Notes under the pieces: model-generated | Databases searched by the model: none | What the model saw: only the letters and a program-made list of their open reading frames with translations | What the model was told of the DNA's origin: nothing | In this document: piece after piece, positions 19,801-29,560 of the stretch | Position numbering within the stretch: position 1 is the first letter of the stretch | Layout of the letters: the number at the start of each line of letters is the position of its first letter | Program-made: the position numbers and the translations under genes | Source: Candidatus Woesearchaeota archaeon | GTDB lineage: Archaea; Nanobdellota; Nanobdellia; Woesearchaeales; GW2011-AR9 | Direction of reading: 5' to 3' | DNA: 54,452 bases | NCBI GenBank assembly: GCA_016181265.1 | Contig: JACOZP010000019.1 | Span: 1 to 54,452, forward strand

Positions 19801-20973
19801 ATGACGACCGAAACAGCCGCTTCTCGAGAATATCGTGCTTTTCAGATCCTTCAGCATTGGAAAGCGACCCACTCAATCATCCCGGCACAAGAACTTGTAG
19901 CAGAGAGCGACCCAGCATTCTCTCTCTTTCTCTTTCTTTACGAAAAGACGAACAAGCTCTACGAGACCATTCCTCAACGAAAAAATGGCGAGGCCGCATT
20001 TATCCATCCCATCAATGTAGTCTTAGCGTTAAAAGAAGCTGGAATTAGTGATGCCACCACCCTCTGCGCGGGGTTGATCCATGATTATATTGAAGAACAA
20101 GTTGATATTCATAAAACACAAAAACAACTAAGTGAAGAGGGAGAAGATGCAGTCTATCTTGATGCCATCGAACAACAATTCTTGCAAATTTTAAAACAAG
20201 AAGTAGAAGAAAAAAGTCAAGAAGCAGGATTAACCCCTAAAACAACTGAAGAAATCATCGCGATCACCCGCCTTCTTACTCGCAAGAAGCGCGATTTCTA
20301 TTACCAATCTATCTGTAATCTTTTTACCTGTCCCGAACAGGAATTAAAAGAAAAAGCAATCCAGATCAAACTTGCTGATCGGATGCATAACATCCTCTCC
20401 ATTGAAAATTTCTCAGAGCAAGAACGGATCTATACTTGTTTCAAGAATCTCTTTATTCTAAACAACACGAAAAAATATCTTGCCGAAGTAAGAGGAAAAG
20501 AAGTATTTAGTCAAGAGCTGACGCCGACCGAGCGCCTGTTCAAGAGAGCAGCCAAAGCGACGTATGATGCTTTCCTCCGTATCTGTGAAATTACAACCGA
20601 AAAAGGGATTCGCGATATCCGCTCCATGCTTCACCTTGCTTTCCGTAAATTTGCCTGGGAGAAAAACGGTGTCCTCGGCGTAACAGAATTAGCCAAAGAC
20701 GAACTGCATCTGATGCGATTATATCATCAAGTCATCCGTAAGTACGACTGTCGGCTGCGGCACAAGATGCGCGAATTTCGCCAGATTCGTGATGACGAGT
20801 TCTCCTATTGTCAACGTTTTTTTGCCGATTTTAATTTTACCGATGCCCAGATTCAAGCCATCCTTGATTATAAAGACAGCTACTCATTAAAAGAAGTTAT
20901 CGGGATGCTGCTTTATGTACCTGATTATGTCGTAAAGCGCTTTGAGTACACTGATATGTTTTGGGAAGAGTAA
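19801..20973 (+). CDS. HD-domain phosphohydrolase (RelA/SpoT hydrolase-like)
   Basis: AAFIHPINVVLALKEAG, TTLCAGLIHDYIEE, IKLADRMHNILSIENF. Confidence 0.8.
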   Translation: MTTETAASREYRAFQILQHWKATHSIIPAQELVAESDPAFSLFLFLYEKTNKLYETIPQRKNGEAAFIHPINVVLALKEAGISDATTLCAGLIHDYIEEQVDIHKTQKQLSEEGEDAVYLDAIEQQFLQILKQEVEEKSQEAGLTPKTTEEIIAITRLLTRKKRDFYYQSICNLFTCPEQELKEKAIQIKLADRMHNILSIENFSEQERIYTCFKNLFILNNTKKYLAEVRGKEVFSQELTPTERLFKRAAKATYDAFLRICEITTEKGIRDIRSMLHLAFRKFAWEKNGVLGVTELAKDELHLMRLYHQVIRKYDCRLRHKMREFRQIRDDEFSYCQRFFADFNFTDAQIQAILDYKDSYSLKEVIGMLLYVPDYVVKRFEYTDMFWEE

Positions 20974-21056
20974 GTACTTAGAAGTAAATTTGATCACAAA
21001 CATTTTATAAATATATTCGATAAATCTATCAAAGACGAGAGAGATAGAAAAGTTAA

Positions 21057-21446
21057 ATGGAGGTCAAAATGACACTAAATTTATTAGTAGTAGAAGAATT
21101 GGACAAAGTAGAGTATCAGAGACTTGTTCTTGATGACAAATTTACGGGAGTTCACTATTTTGATAATTTAACAGCAGCAGAGGAATACGTAGGATTGGGG
21201 CAGAGAATCGATGTTGCCATAGTTAATCCTTTAGTCGAGGACCGTTCCAGAGACAATCATTCCAGAGCAAGGGAATTAATGACCAGCCTGAAAACAAGAG
21301 GCACTAAAGTTATCCTTCCTCTCTGGGGATTAAAAGCGGAAGCTATGGGATTGGAGGTAGGAAGAGAATATGACGAAATACACTCTATTCCCTATAAAGC
21401 CGAACTATTGGTTGAGCAAATCCAACGTTTAGGTTCTCAACAATAA
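21057..21446 (+). CDS. Receiver-like / hypothetical protein
   Basis: Rossmann-like pattern LNLLVVEE...VDVAIVNPLV...GTKVILPLWG; weak resemblance to a receiver domain. Confidence 0.35.
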   Translation: MEVKMTLNLLVVEELDKVEYQRLVLDDKFTGVHYFDNLTAAEEYVGLGQRIDVAIVNPLVEDRSRDNHSRARELMTSLKTRGTKVILPLWGLKAEAMGLEVGREYDEIHSIPYKAELLVEQIQRLGSQQ

Positions 21447-21501
21447 ATTCCCCTATCACTGCAGGCTGTATTATTAAACCTGGTGGGGAAGGAATTCCAG
21501 T

Positions 21502-22275
21502 ATGTCAGATGATAACACTCCAATTAACCTTCAAGAAAGAAGGGCGGAAAAAACAAAAGCAACTCTCTTAGAGGTCTTGGGAAAAGCATACGCTTCCTTG
21601 TCAGATAAGCCATTACTCTATCAAATTGGTCTGCAGTGTGCCTCACCTGCGATTGCTCAACGCGATCTTCCTATTCTATTAGAAACACTTGCCGTAGCAA
21701 AGCCTCGTTACTGGAATTTTTTCTTTGCAATAGAAGAAGCAGCAGAATTCTATCACACTCATCCAGAACTTCATCCTCCCAAAAATCGTGATGCTGAAAG
21801 GCTAAGAGATAAAGAAACCTTGCCGTTAACATGGGCACTTGCTACATTGAAAACAGAAGGTTACCTCTCTGCTATCCGTTCAGCAAAAATCAATTTTCGA
21901 GCAAAAGATAATAAACAATTCTATCTCGAATCTGTCCTCCACATCCCGACGGAAGAAAAAGCAAATCCCTTACTTAAATACTCGCTTCATCTCCGTCGTG
22001 ATCTACTCCGCCAAAATGCAGCGTGTCACCAATTTGTTCTAGAGACGGCGATTTATAATGCAGAAATCGGGGGACGGATTTTTCAGGATGTGTGTCGAGC
22101 ACTAACACCCGGAGATGATTGGCTTGTTGCCTGCACAAAGAGCGACTGGGACAACGATATTACAGAAGGATTTGTCTTTCAGCTAGCAGAATTTGCAACA
22201 TTCGATAAAGCGCAATTACTCGGCCTAAGAAAAGAGATCATAGACCGTCTTGTAACACGGTACCGAAAAAAATGA
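21502..22275 (+). CDS. hypothetical protein
   Basis: Intact 257-aa ORF with upstream GGGGAAGGA RBS-like sequence. Confidence 0.5.
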   Translation: MSDDNTPINLQERRAEKTKATLLEVLGKAYASLSDKPLLYQIGLQCASPAIAQRDLPILLETLAVAKPRYWNFFFAIEEAAEFYHTHPELHPPKNRDAERLRDKETLPLTWALATLKTEGYLSAIRSAKINFRAKDNKQFYLESVLHIPTEEKANPLLKYSLHLRRDLLRQNAACHQFVLETAIYNAEIGGRIFQDVCRALTPGDDWLVACTKSDWDNDITEGFVFQLAEFATFDKAQLLGLRKEIIDRLVTRYRKK

Positions 22276-22297
22276 GGGTTTCTTGAAAGGAAAATTC

Positions 22298-22801
22298 TTA
22301 ATCTCTTCCAAACACCCGTTCATAATTCTGCCATATCTGCTCCGCTACTTCAGAAACGGTCAACCCTTTAATCTCCGCAATCTTCTCAATCGATTTCACG
22401 ACAAACGCGGGCTCATTCTTCTCTCCTTTGACCGGACTTAGCCATGGCGAATCTGTTTCCGTCAACAACTGTTTCAGATCAACTAACTTCACCAATGTCT
22501 GGAAATTCGATGCTTTGACAATATTGGGTGGAATGGAAAAATAATGTCCCAGCGCTGCAGCTTGACGGATAATATCTTTTCCTCCAGAAAAACAATGGTT
22601 TACAACAGGAATCTCTTTGTTTCGTATCTCTTCACCTAAAATCTGCACACACTCTTCTTCCGCTTTGCGCGAATGGATGACGATCGGTTTTTTCAGCTTT
22701 AGCGCGAAACGAATAATCTCCCGAAAATTCTCTGCTTGCTTGTTATACGTCTCCTCTTTGGACGCCCAATGAAAATCCATCCCTACTTCGCCAATTGCCA
22801 T
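22298..22801 (-). pseudogene. TatD-family hydrolase, C-terminal fragment of a split gene
   Basis: MAIGEVGMDFHW, PIVIHSRKAEEE, NHCFSGG, LLTETDSPWLSP. Confidence 0.85.
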
Positions 22802-22843
22802 AATCCGTTCTTTATTTTATTGCCATAATCCGTTCTTTATTTT
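22794..22843. repeat. 25-bp tandem duplication splitting tatD
   Basis: attgccataatccgttctttatttt occurs twice head to tail (22794-22818, 22819-22843). Confidence 0.95.
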
Positions 22844-23132
22844 TTTCAAAGAAAGCAAATTCTGCAGCCAAATCAATCGGCCCTTTGTGCACAGGCAAGC
22901 CCGTCTCATCTGCTGCCATTCCCAACGCATCAATCGGATAGATGCCCAAGCTTGCTTTTAACAGACCGGGATCTTTTTGCACAAAAGCGAGTACTTCTTT
23001 ATTAGCGACAGGATTGACGCCAGAAATTAAAATGCGTCTCACACCAGCCTGACGTGCTCGTTCCAGCACGCTATCTAAATCGTCTTTAAACAGCAGATGA
23101 TTCAAATGGCAATGCACGTCAACAAGTTTCAT
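22812..23132 (-). pseudogene. TatD-family hydrolase, N-terminal fragment of a split gene
   Basis: MKLVDVHCHLNHLLF, GVRRILISGVNP, then NKERIMAIK*; the C-terminal half continues in the next ORF. Confidence 0.85.
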
Positions 23133-23254
23133 TCTTATCCATAAGTGTAAAAAAGATTTAAATCTTTCCCCAGAAAAAAGAAAGAACGACTAATACGGCA
23201 CAATCCGTTTTGTGAGTGATGGCACAGCCTAAAGGTGAGCCGAGAACTGCTATT

Positions 23255-23625
23255 CGTCATGAAAGTGCGGGAAATCGTCTCACCTCGGCTTAAAAGCCGA
23301 GGCTTGGAAAGAGACGCACACAATGGAACGACGATTCCATTGGTGCGCCAATGAAGTATTTTCTTCATTGAGCGATTTCTCAACCCCGCACTTTGTGACA
23401 CAAGAAGGACAAGTCCTTCTGTGCAAACAGACAATGTCTGTTTTGCATAAATGTGCTAGAAAGCCATTCGCACAATGAAACAAAGATTTCATTGGCGTCC
23501 CAGTGAAATATCATGTTCACTGGGGACATCCTCGCACTAAAGTCCTGAGAATTGCAAAGCAATTCTGGGACGCAAGAGAAATCTTATTTCTCTTCGCGTG
23601 CGAGGCTTTCTGGCACATTTAATGT
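23255..23625 (+). repeat. Hairpin-rich modular intergenic repeat R1 (composite)
   Basis: Begins CGTCATGAAAGTGCGGG and ends GCGAGGCTTTCTGGCACATTTAATGT. Two outer stems (AAAGTGCGGG/CCCGCACTTT; AAATGTGCTAGAAAGCC/GGCTTTCTGGCACATTT) enclose many short hairpins. Confidence 0.85.
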
Positions 23626-23648
23626 CTAATACACAAGATAAATAACGC

Positions 23649-24191
23649 TTATTTCACATCAACTTGAATCTTCTGAATCGGCCCATAGCGCTGACCATTA
23701 CTCCTCTGAACCACTACATCAAAGAGATATGTCCCCGAAACGGCATCAGTAGGTACAACGACTAAAATTGCGACAGAGTAGGATCCTTGTTCATCAAGTT
23801 GAATCGGACTATTGTCATATAACACCCAGGAAGAAACTGCTGGATTCTCTTCTTCGACTCCATCAAGAGAGATATAATTCGGAGAAGAAGGATTCACAAA
23901 GACCATAAATGTTTCCGGAGCACCACTATTCAACACCCCTAAGCCAAACGTTTTCTGTTCACCACGTTTGATCATCGCTTTGTTTTGTGGAAGCGCAACC
24001 TGCTTTCCTTCTTGAAGCAATAAATTTTGAATCTCTTCTTCTGTCCGTGCATCCAGTGTAGCTTTCAGTTCCTGCGCATTACCTAAGAACTTATACAGCA
24101 AAGCAATTCCTCCGGCCAGAATGATCAAAGAAAGAATGATAACGACCAACATATTGATCGATAATTCGATCGCCCCTTTTTTTGACTTCAT
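23649..24191 (-). CDS. Pilin-like protein with class III-type N-terminal hydrophobic segment
   Basis: MKSKKGAIELSINMLVVIILSLIILAGGIALLYKFL: basic leader, KKGAIELS processing-like site, single TM. Confidence 0.6.
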   Translation of the reverse strand: MKSKKGAIELSINMLVVIILSLIILAGGIALLYKFLGNAQELKATLDARTEEEIQNLLLQEGKQVALPQNKAMIKRGEQKTFGLGVLNSGAPETFMVFVNPSSPNYISLDGVEEENPAVSSWVLYDNSPIQLDEQGSYSVAILVVVPTDAVSGTYLFDVVVQRSNGQRYGPIQKIQVDVK

Positions 24192-24245
24192 TATACATAT
24201 ACAAACACTAAAAACTATTTAAAGATAATGGTTCCCTAAAAAAGC

Positions 24246-25163
24246 ATGGGGTTGATAGGTGCAGGTAGAAAGCTTGTTCTCAATACATTAAGTGCCCTTG
24301 CCTTAGCATGGAGCGGTTCTCTAGGCAGCTGTTCCCCGGGGACTGTTCAACACGATTATATCTGTGAGGGAAGCGACTGCCATCCGATCTCTCAGGAAGA
24401 GAAAGAGAAAAATGGTATATATTCCGATCACACGCTCTCCCCCTTAGAGATCACCATCACATCTTCTACTGGAGAAACAACGCTTCACAATCAAGATGTC
24501 CTCGTTACCGATGAATATGATTACCCTTTGGCTAATATCACAGTATATGGACTACAAAACGGCCACTCAACCTTATTTCTTGCTACTGATCCTAACGGAA
24601 TACATTACTCATCTTTTCAGGTACAAAGCAGAAGTACACGACAGGGTTATCTTAAGACTGATCAAGCAGGCAAATTCTCACAGCAAGAAGGAAATTTACA
24701 AGAAGAAGATCTCCTTACTCTGGTCATGAGAAAATATCAATGGGGTAAAGAAATTATATCTACACTTACCTCAACGCAGGGAGAACTACTTTCAGAACAA
24801 GACAACGTCAGAACATATTGCTTGACCATCGAACAGATGAAAAATAACTATCTGCTGATTCCCGCTGGCATCCTTGTTCTCGCTTCTCCCGATGGTATCT
24901 CAGCAAAAGTACTCAAATTTGCGCAGGGCGCATTTGTCAACGAAGTCTTTAACACATATATCCGCGTCATGTATGGAGAGCAGGAAGGATATCGTATCTC
25001 CGTACCCCTAGAAACAACCAATCTATGCGGCAGCGATGATGGTGCAGTGTGCATCATCTCAACAGAAAGTCTCTCTAAACAGATCTGGAGTAAACAAGAG
25101 ATTCCATATTGGGAAATCCACGGCAGCTGTACGCCATCATTGTTAGGGCAATATAAAGAATAA
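24246..25163 (+). CDS. Putative secreted lipoprotein
   Basis: RKLVLNTLSALALAWSGSLGSCSPG: signal peptide with lipobox-like LGSC. Confidence 0.55.
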   Translation: MGLIGAGRKLVLNTLSALALAWSGSLGSCSPGTVQHDYICEGSDCHPISQEEKEKNGIYSDHTLSPLEITITSSTGETTLHNQDVLVTDEYDYPLANITVYGLQNGHSTLFLATDPNGIHYSSFQVQSRSTRQGYLKTDQAGKFSQQEGNLQEEDLLTLVMRKYQWGKEIISTLTSTQGELLSEQDNVRTYCLTIEQMKNNYLLIPAGILVLASPDGISAKVLKFAQGAFVNEVFNTYIRVMYGEQEGYRISVPLETTNLCGSDDGAVCIISTESLSKQIWSKQEIPYWEIHGSCTPSLLGQYKE

Positions 25164-25216
25164 CATTAAGAAAGAAACAGATAAAAGAAAGTCAAAGAAA
25201 ACTGAAACAGATCTAC

Positions 25217-25453
25217 CTATTTCCACACTTCATATTCTTTTACGATTAGAATCACGAAGAGGAATAACAGAACTGCTCCCGCAACCATAAACCACAGACC
25301 AGGAAGGATCGCTGCGGATGAAAGTGAAAGATACATCCCCCAACCCATGACAATAAACCCTAGCCACAGAAATTTGTCTAAGACCAACTTCATGATCTGA
25401 AACTCTTGATCGGGCGTCATTCTTTTTTTCATTGTACGTGTCATAAGTATCAC
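25217..25453 (-). CDS. Small membrane protein
   Basis: 78 aa with two hydrophobic segments. Confidence 0.5.
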   Translation of the reverse strand: MILMTRTMKKRMTPDQEFQIMKLVLDKFLWLGFIVMGWGMYLSLSSAAILPGLWFMVAGAVLLFLFVILIVKEYEVWK

Positions 25454-25468
25454 CTATTATTTTATGCT

Positions 25469-26011
25469 TTAAATGATGTTCACGAAGAATGATTTCTCCG
25501 CGTAGGTATTATCTTGCTCTTCAGCAGCGTTTGTATCAACAATCTTTAAGCTAACAAGATATGTTCCTTTATCACCCGAACCGATTATCTTGATGTTGTA
25601 CGCTTCAGCATCCGTTACTTTTAACTTGAAAGGACCAGGCAGGTAGAAGAATTCAACTTGTTGAGAAACATCCGCCCCATCTGTCGCCCCTTGCTTCTGA
25701 AGAACACTTACTTGAATCTTAAAATCGAGATCACCGCTTGCTTTCACATTCTTTACGCCGATAGCGATATCTTGAGAACTACCCTTATCGATATTCAGCG
25801 TCGTCGCCGGAAAACTTAATTTCTTATTCCCCGTACGAAGATCGTCAAGGATCTGCTGACGAATCTGTTCTTGAACAGAACTAGAAGTCTGCTGAATCGA
25901 GCTAAACTGATTCCGCACAAATCCTAAGCCAAGACCAAGAACAACAAACGCAATAACAATAACAACAATAGCCTCAATAGATAAATTCAGTGACCCCTTT
26001 TTCTTCATCAA
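25469..26011 (-). CDS. Pilin-like protein with class III-type N-terminus
   Basis: MMKKKGSLNLSIEAIVVIVIAFVVLGLGLGFVRNQF. Confidence 0.6.
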   Translation of the reverse strand: MMKKKGSLNLSIEAIVVIVIAFVVLGLGLGFVRNQFSSIQQTSSSVQEQIRQQILDDLRTGNKKLSFPATTLNIDKGSSQDIAIGVKNVKASGDLDFKIQVSVLQKQGATDGADVSQQVEFFYLPGPFKLKVTDAEAYNIKIIGSGDKGTYLVSLKIVDTNAAEEQDNTYAEKSFFVNII

Positions 26012-26094
26012 TCAACACCTCTAATATAATGAATTAAGTATAACTATAGCAAACCAATCTTTACAGGTATAAAAATGTTTCTAAAATCCAAAAT

Positions 26095-26964
26095 CTAACC
26101 TCTTCCCAAAAACATCTTTCCTACCATTACTGCTAATGGCATCCCCCACAATAAGACAGCATATGCTAACACAAAACTTGGCACAAAAGGCACACCTTCA
26201 CGGATCACTACGGAAGGAAGCTTACCTTCTTTATGTGCCGCAAGCAATTTCTCAATATCTTTCATCTCCAAAGCGCGCCGCCGTGGAAATCGTTCCTCGT
26301 CAACAAATATTTCCTCACCAAGCCAATCTCCCTCGGTCAATTTCGCTGGTGAAACGCGTTTGACAAAACACTCCTCTTCGATCGTCGTCACAAAGAGAAA
26401 AAGATAAAAGACAAACACGGGTAGAAGAAAAAATAACCAGAGCACATCTAATAGAGAGAGACCAACAACGACCAGTGAACCTAAACCCAATCCCCATTGC
26501 ACCTTCTCAAACTGGTGTACTTTCTCGATAAATTTAGGTTTACATACTTTCCATCGGATGACCGAAAGACCAAACAACCAGCATAAGCCATAGATTGAAC
26601 CCAAAAACAAAAGCAAGACGAAGAACCAGAGTAAAAGAAGACTCGATAAATCGAGAGGATAGTTTATACCAATCACCGCGCCCATTCCCATCAATAACTT
26701 ACTATCCCCGCCACCCCACAGATTCGTCTTGTAAAAGAGCCATGCTAAAAGAAAACAGGCTGCAAAACCTAATGCTCCACTCAAGAGCAGCCCCCAACCA
26801 AGCTCAGGAACAAAAATACCACGAATACCTAACGCAACTATAATCAGGCCATACGAAAGCATATCCGGAACTTCCCGTGTACGTAAATCAGAATACGAAG
26901 CTGCTGCTAAAAACAAGAATGTTATCGTACCCATCACCAAGGAAAAGAGCATAGATTTTTTCAC
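26095..26964 (-). CDS. A24-family prepilin peptidase
   Basis: ASYSDLRTREVPD and LWGGGDSKLLMGMGA (GxGD catalytic motif) in a polytopic membrane protein. Confidence 0.88.
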   Translation of the reverse strand: MKKSMLFSLVMGTITFLFLAAASYSDLRTREVPDMLSYGLIIVALGIRGIFVPELGWGLLLSGALGFAACFLLAWLFYKTNLWGGGDSKLLMGMGAVIGINYPLDLSSLLLLWFFVLLLFLGSIYGLCWLFGLSVIRWKVCKPKFIEKVHQFEKVQWGLGLGSLVVVGLSLLDVLWLFFLLPVFVFYLFLFVTTIEEECFVKRVSPAKLTEGDWLGEEIFVDEERFPRRRALEMKDIEKLLAAHKEGKLPSVVIREGVPFVPSFVLAYAVLLWGMPLAVMVGKMFLGRG

Positions 26965-27006
26965 ACCACAAAGAGTTTATTAATCTAACGTTTCAAAGAG
27001 ATAGAT

Positions 27007-27276
27007 GTGGACGAACTGATCAAAAGAATAGCTGATTTAAAGCAAAAGATGGAACAGACCCTTTCTCCGCTCAGCACAGAAATCGATGCAATCATCAGCA
27101 GCCATGAACGATCCATCCCCAGAATTGAATCACTTCTCGACATCCTCCTCGATTTCGGCCAATTGGGTGTAGGGAAAACAGAATTTGAACGATTAAACCA
27201 ATACTACGCAAAAATTAATCCTGCCTTCGCACAAGAATACACAAAGTTATATTATGAAAATAACGGCGAACAATAA
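27007..27276 (+). CDS. hypothetical coiled-coil protein
   Basis: 89-aa ORF, heptad-like N-terminus. Confidence 0.45.
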   Translation: MDELIKRIADLKQKMEQTLSPLSTEIDAIISSHERSIPRIESLLDILLDFGQLGVGKTEFERLNQYYAKINPAFAQEYTKLYYENNGEQ

Positions 27277-27341
27277 ATAACCCCAAAGAAACATTTATAT
27301 ACGATAAACCCTTCACCAAACTATCTAAAAAGGTGGTGCAC

Positions 27342-27887
27342 ATGGACGAAGCCGATTACGAATTATTACCTCACCAAGTCCTGAATGATTTAAAACAGGA
27401 CATGGACGCTCTCAAAAAAAGATTAAGCCAGCCCGATGCAAGAATAAACGAACTCATTCTCGAGATTGAAAGCCTTAAAGATAATATCCATCAATTGACT
27501 GCTATTTTCCAAAAAGTCTTGGATGGGACAAAAACTGACGATCCAAGTAAGAATCTACGTACGCTCATTGAAAAGAATGACGCCATCATCAGTCAAAACG
27601 AGACGATCGCACGAGGAATGATCGCCATCTCCGATAAACTGAGTGAATTCATGGCCCGGCAAGGGATGGGTAGCCCTTCGCTTCCACGTAGTTCCCCAGC
27701 ATATCCTGTGCAACACACCATGGGTGCGCCAGCAACACCAAACCGCATGGCGCCACGACCAACAATGCCCATGGGCGGGCCGGCTCCTACGATGATGCCG
27801 CCTACTCAAGCCCCACCACAGGATTTCGACATGCCGCCTCTTCCCCCAAGTTCAGATTCCAAAAAGAGAATGGGTGTCTTTCGGTGA
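27342..27887 (+). CDS. Coiled-coil protein with Pro/Met-rich C-terminal tail
   Basis: Start at ATG 27342 preceded by AAGGTGG; tail PRPTMPMGGPAPTMMPPTQAPPQDFDMPPLPP. Confidence 0.5.
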   Translation: MDEADYELLPHQVLNDLKQDMDALKKRLSQPDARINELILEIESLKDNIHQLTAIFQKVLDGTKTDDPSKNLRTLIEKNDAIISQNETIARGMIAISDKLSEFMARQGMGSPSLPRSSPAYPVQHTMGAPATPNRMAPRPTMPMGGPAPTMMPPTQAPPQDFDMPPLPPSSDSKKRMGVFR

Positions 27888-28597
27888 AGCAAGTAGATCT
27901 CCAAAATATTGATACTTTTCGTACCCGACATCTTCTAGAATTAGCTTCGCAAGCATATGCCCAGAGCACAAGACAGATACCAAAAGAAAAAATCAGTAAA
28001 CGGATTGAAGAATTAAAATATCTCACCTCACAGAAAAGTGTTCCGAGGTTAAGTATCCGCAAAGAAGTTCTCCACCTAGAAGAGCAGCTGCAGACAATTC
28101 TCGAAGTAGAGAAAGCATTGCAGCAGCAAGAAAAAAGGGAATCCGAAAAGATTAGAGAACTCAAAAAGCAGAATGAACTACTACGGAGACGTCTTGCCGC
28201 AACCGAAGATAAAGATCTGCAGAAGAAAGTAAACCGATTGTCGCATCTACTTGCAGATGTCGCTGCTCGCAAAGAAATTAAACGCGACGTCTCGCTACAG
28301 CAAAAGAAGAGCAAAAAGACAGAAAGACAAGACGAGACGGAACCGGTCCCCGTAGCCAGCCTTACAGAGTTAGAACAACGCTTAGAAAGTCTTAAGAGCT
28401 TGGTAGATCTAAAAAAAGCACAAGGTACTGAACCACAGATGATTTCTCTTCTTGAAGATCGTGTTGCTCAAGTTGAAGAGAAAATAAAACAATTAAAACA
28501 AGAGAAACCCATCGTAAAACATACTCTTCTTTTCCACCGCCCATACCCTGACACGTCTACTGAACTTCCAACACCAAGCGTCCCAAGAAGAACATAA
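27884..28597 (+). CDS. Coiled-coil protein
   Basis: 4-nt overlap with the preceding ORF; long heptad stretches EEQLQTILEVEKALQQQEKRESEKIRELKKQNELLRRRL. Confidence 0.5.
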   Translation: MKQVDLQNIDTFRTRHLLELASQAYAQSTRQIPKEKISKRIEELKYLTSQKSVPRLSIRKEVLHLEEQLQTILEVEKALQQQEKRESEKIRELKKQNELLRRRLAATEDKDLQKKVNRLSHLLADVAARKEIKRDVSLQQKKSKKTERQDETEPVPVASLTELEQRLESLKSLVDLKKAQGTEPQMISLLEDRVAQVEEKIKQLKQEKPIVKHTLLFHRPYPDTSTELPTPSVPRRT

Positions 28598-28617
28598 AGA
28601 TAAAAAAATCTACCTTC

Positions 28618-28800
28618 TTATAAGTCTCTTCCCATAACCGTCCTTCTGCTATTTTCCTTCGCTCTTTTCACTGCAGCCAAAATTAGTTCTTTTACTTTAT
28701 CATCCAAAGCTTCCATAAAATCACCGGACATATTTTCTACGCCAAGGCCTGCCTCTTTAATGATGTCTTTCACTTGTATACGAACAGTTAAGTTAGTCAT
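28618..28800 (-). CDS. Archaeal histone-fold protein
   Basis: VKDIIKEAGLGVENMSGDFMEALDDKVKELILAAVKRAKENSRRTVMGRDL matches the archaeal histone pattern. Confidence 0.8.
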   Translation of the reverse strand: MTNLTVRIQVKDIIKEAGLGVENMSGDFMEALDDKVKELILAAVKRAKENSRRTVMGRDL

Positions 28801-28843
28801 AAAGAGAAAAGTGGTTCCTGAGTTTAAAAGAGTTTCGTCAATT

Positions 28844-29416
28844 TTACAATGCTTTCCCGATCAAAAGAATGATAAAAATACCAAAAGTATGAAGAAGATA
28901 GGTAACGATCAGAAAACGCCTTGTCGTCATTTCCTTTAATGAGGAGAACATGGCGATGCCAAATTCTGTTGGTAAAGGAGAAGAGATGATGATTCCCGCC
29001 AAAACCATTAACGCATACCGCCTAAAGTGATGAAACGGCTTACCCAAAGCAACAACAAGCTTTTCTTTAGATAGACGATGTAGTTCTTGAGAAAAAGAAC
29101 CCCTCAACAATTTAAAAAAGAGAAAATCCCCGATGATTGCACCAATACCTGCAACAAAGACAGCAAGAAAGATATTCTGCTCACCCGCTAAAAGTAAAAA
29201 GAGAGCCGTTGATAAGATGGCCGTGAAACTGTAAGCATAGAGAAAGCCAGCAAAAAATGTTCCTAAATAACCCAGAGAAAATAGAATCTGCTGAAGAGGA
29301 GCAAAATCCCGTTTTGCAACTAAAATAAAAGCAACAACAACTGAAAAGAGCAGAAAAAGTAATTTGGGATATCTCTCCCCCAACGAAGAAGTGCCAGGCC
29401 GTAATTCTTTTCTCAA
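28844..29416 (-). CDS. DedA/VTT-like membrane protein
   Basis: Polytopic; AGIGAIIGDFLFFKLLRG resembles the DedA/VTT G-x3-GD region. Confidence 0.5.
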   Translation of the reverse strand: MRKELRPGTSSLGERYPKLLFLLFSVVVAFILVAKRDFAPLQQILFSLGYLGTFFAGFLYAYSFTAILSTALFLLLAGEQNIFLAVFVAGIGAIIGDFLFFKLLRGSFSQELHRLSKEKLVVALGKPFHHFRRYALMVLAGIIISSPLPTEFGIAMFSSLKEMTTRRFLIVTYLLHTFGIFIILLIGKAL

Positions 29417-29560
29417 TTTTGCGATAGTTCTCTAACGAATAAAGAGTTTATATAACTACCGCCTTTTCAACTCATCTTAGAGAACTTTGCCAAGAGAAAG
29501 TTAATTATGCAAACTTCCCTATAGAAAAAAATATAATAAAGTGTTTGCTCTAGGATCTCA

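Noticed and set aside
23135-23562. Three overlapping minus-strand ORFs (23135..23434, 23280..23492, 23380..23562)
   Set aside because: They fall within the palindromic R1 repeat; translations look non-protein-like and frames overlap.
23255-23625. CRISPR array interpretation of R1
   Set aside because: No identical direct repeats with regular unique spacers; the structure is a series of different inverted repeats. No CRISPR array or cas gene was seen in the window.
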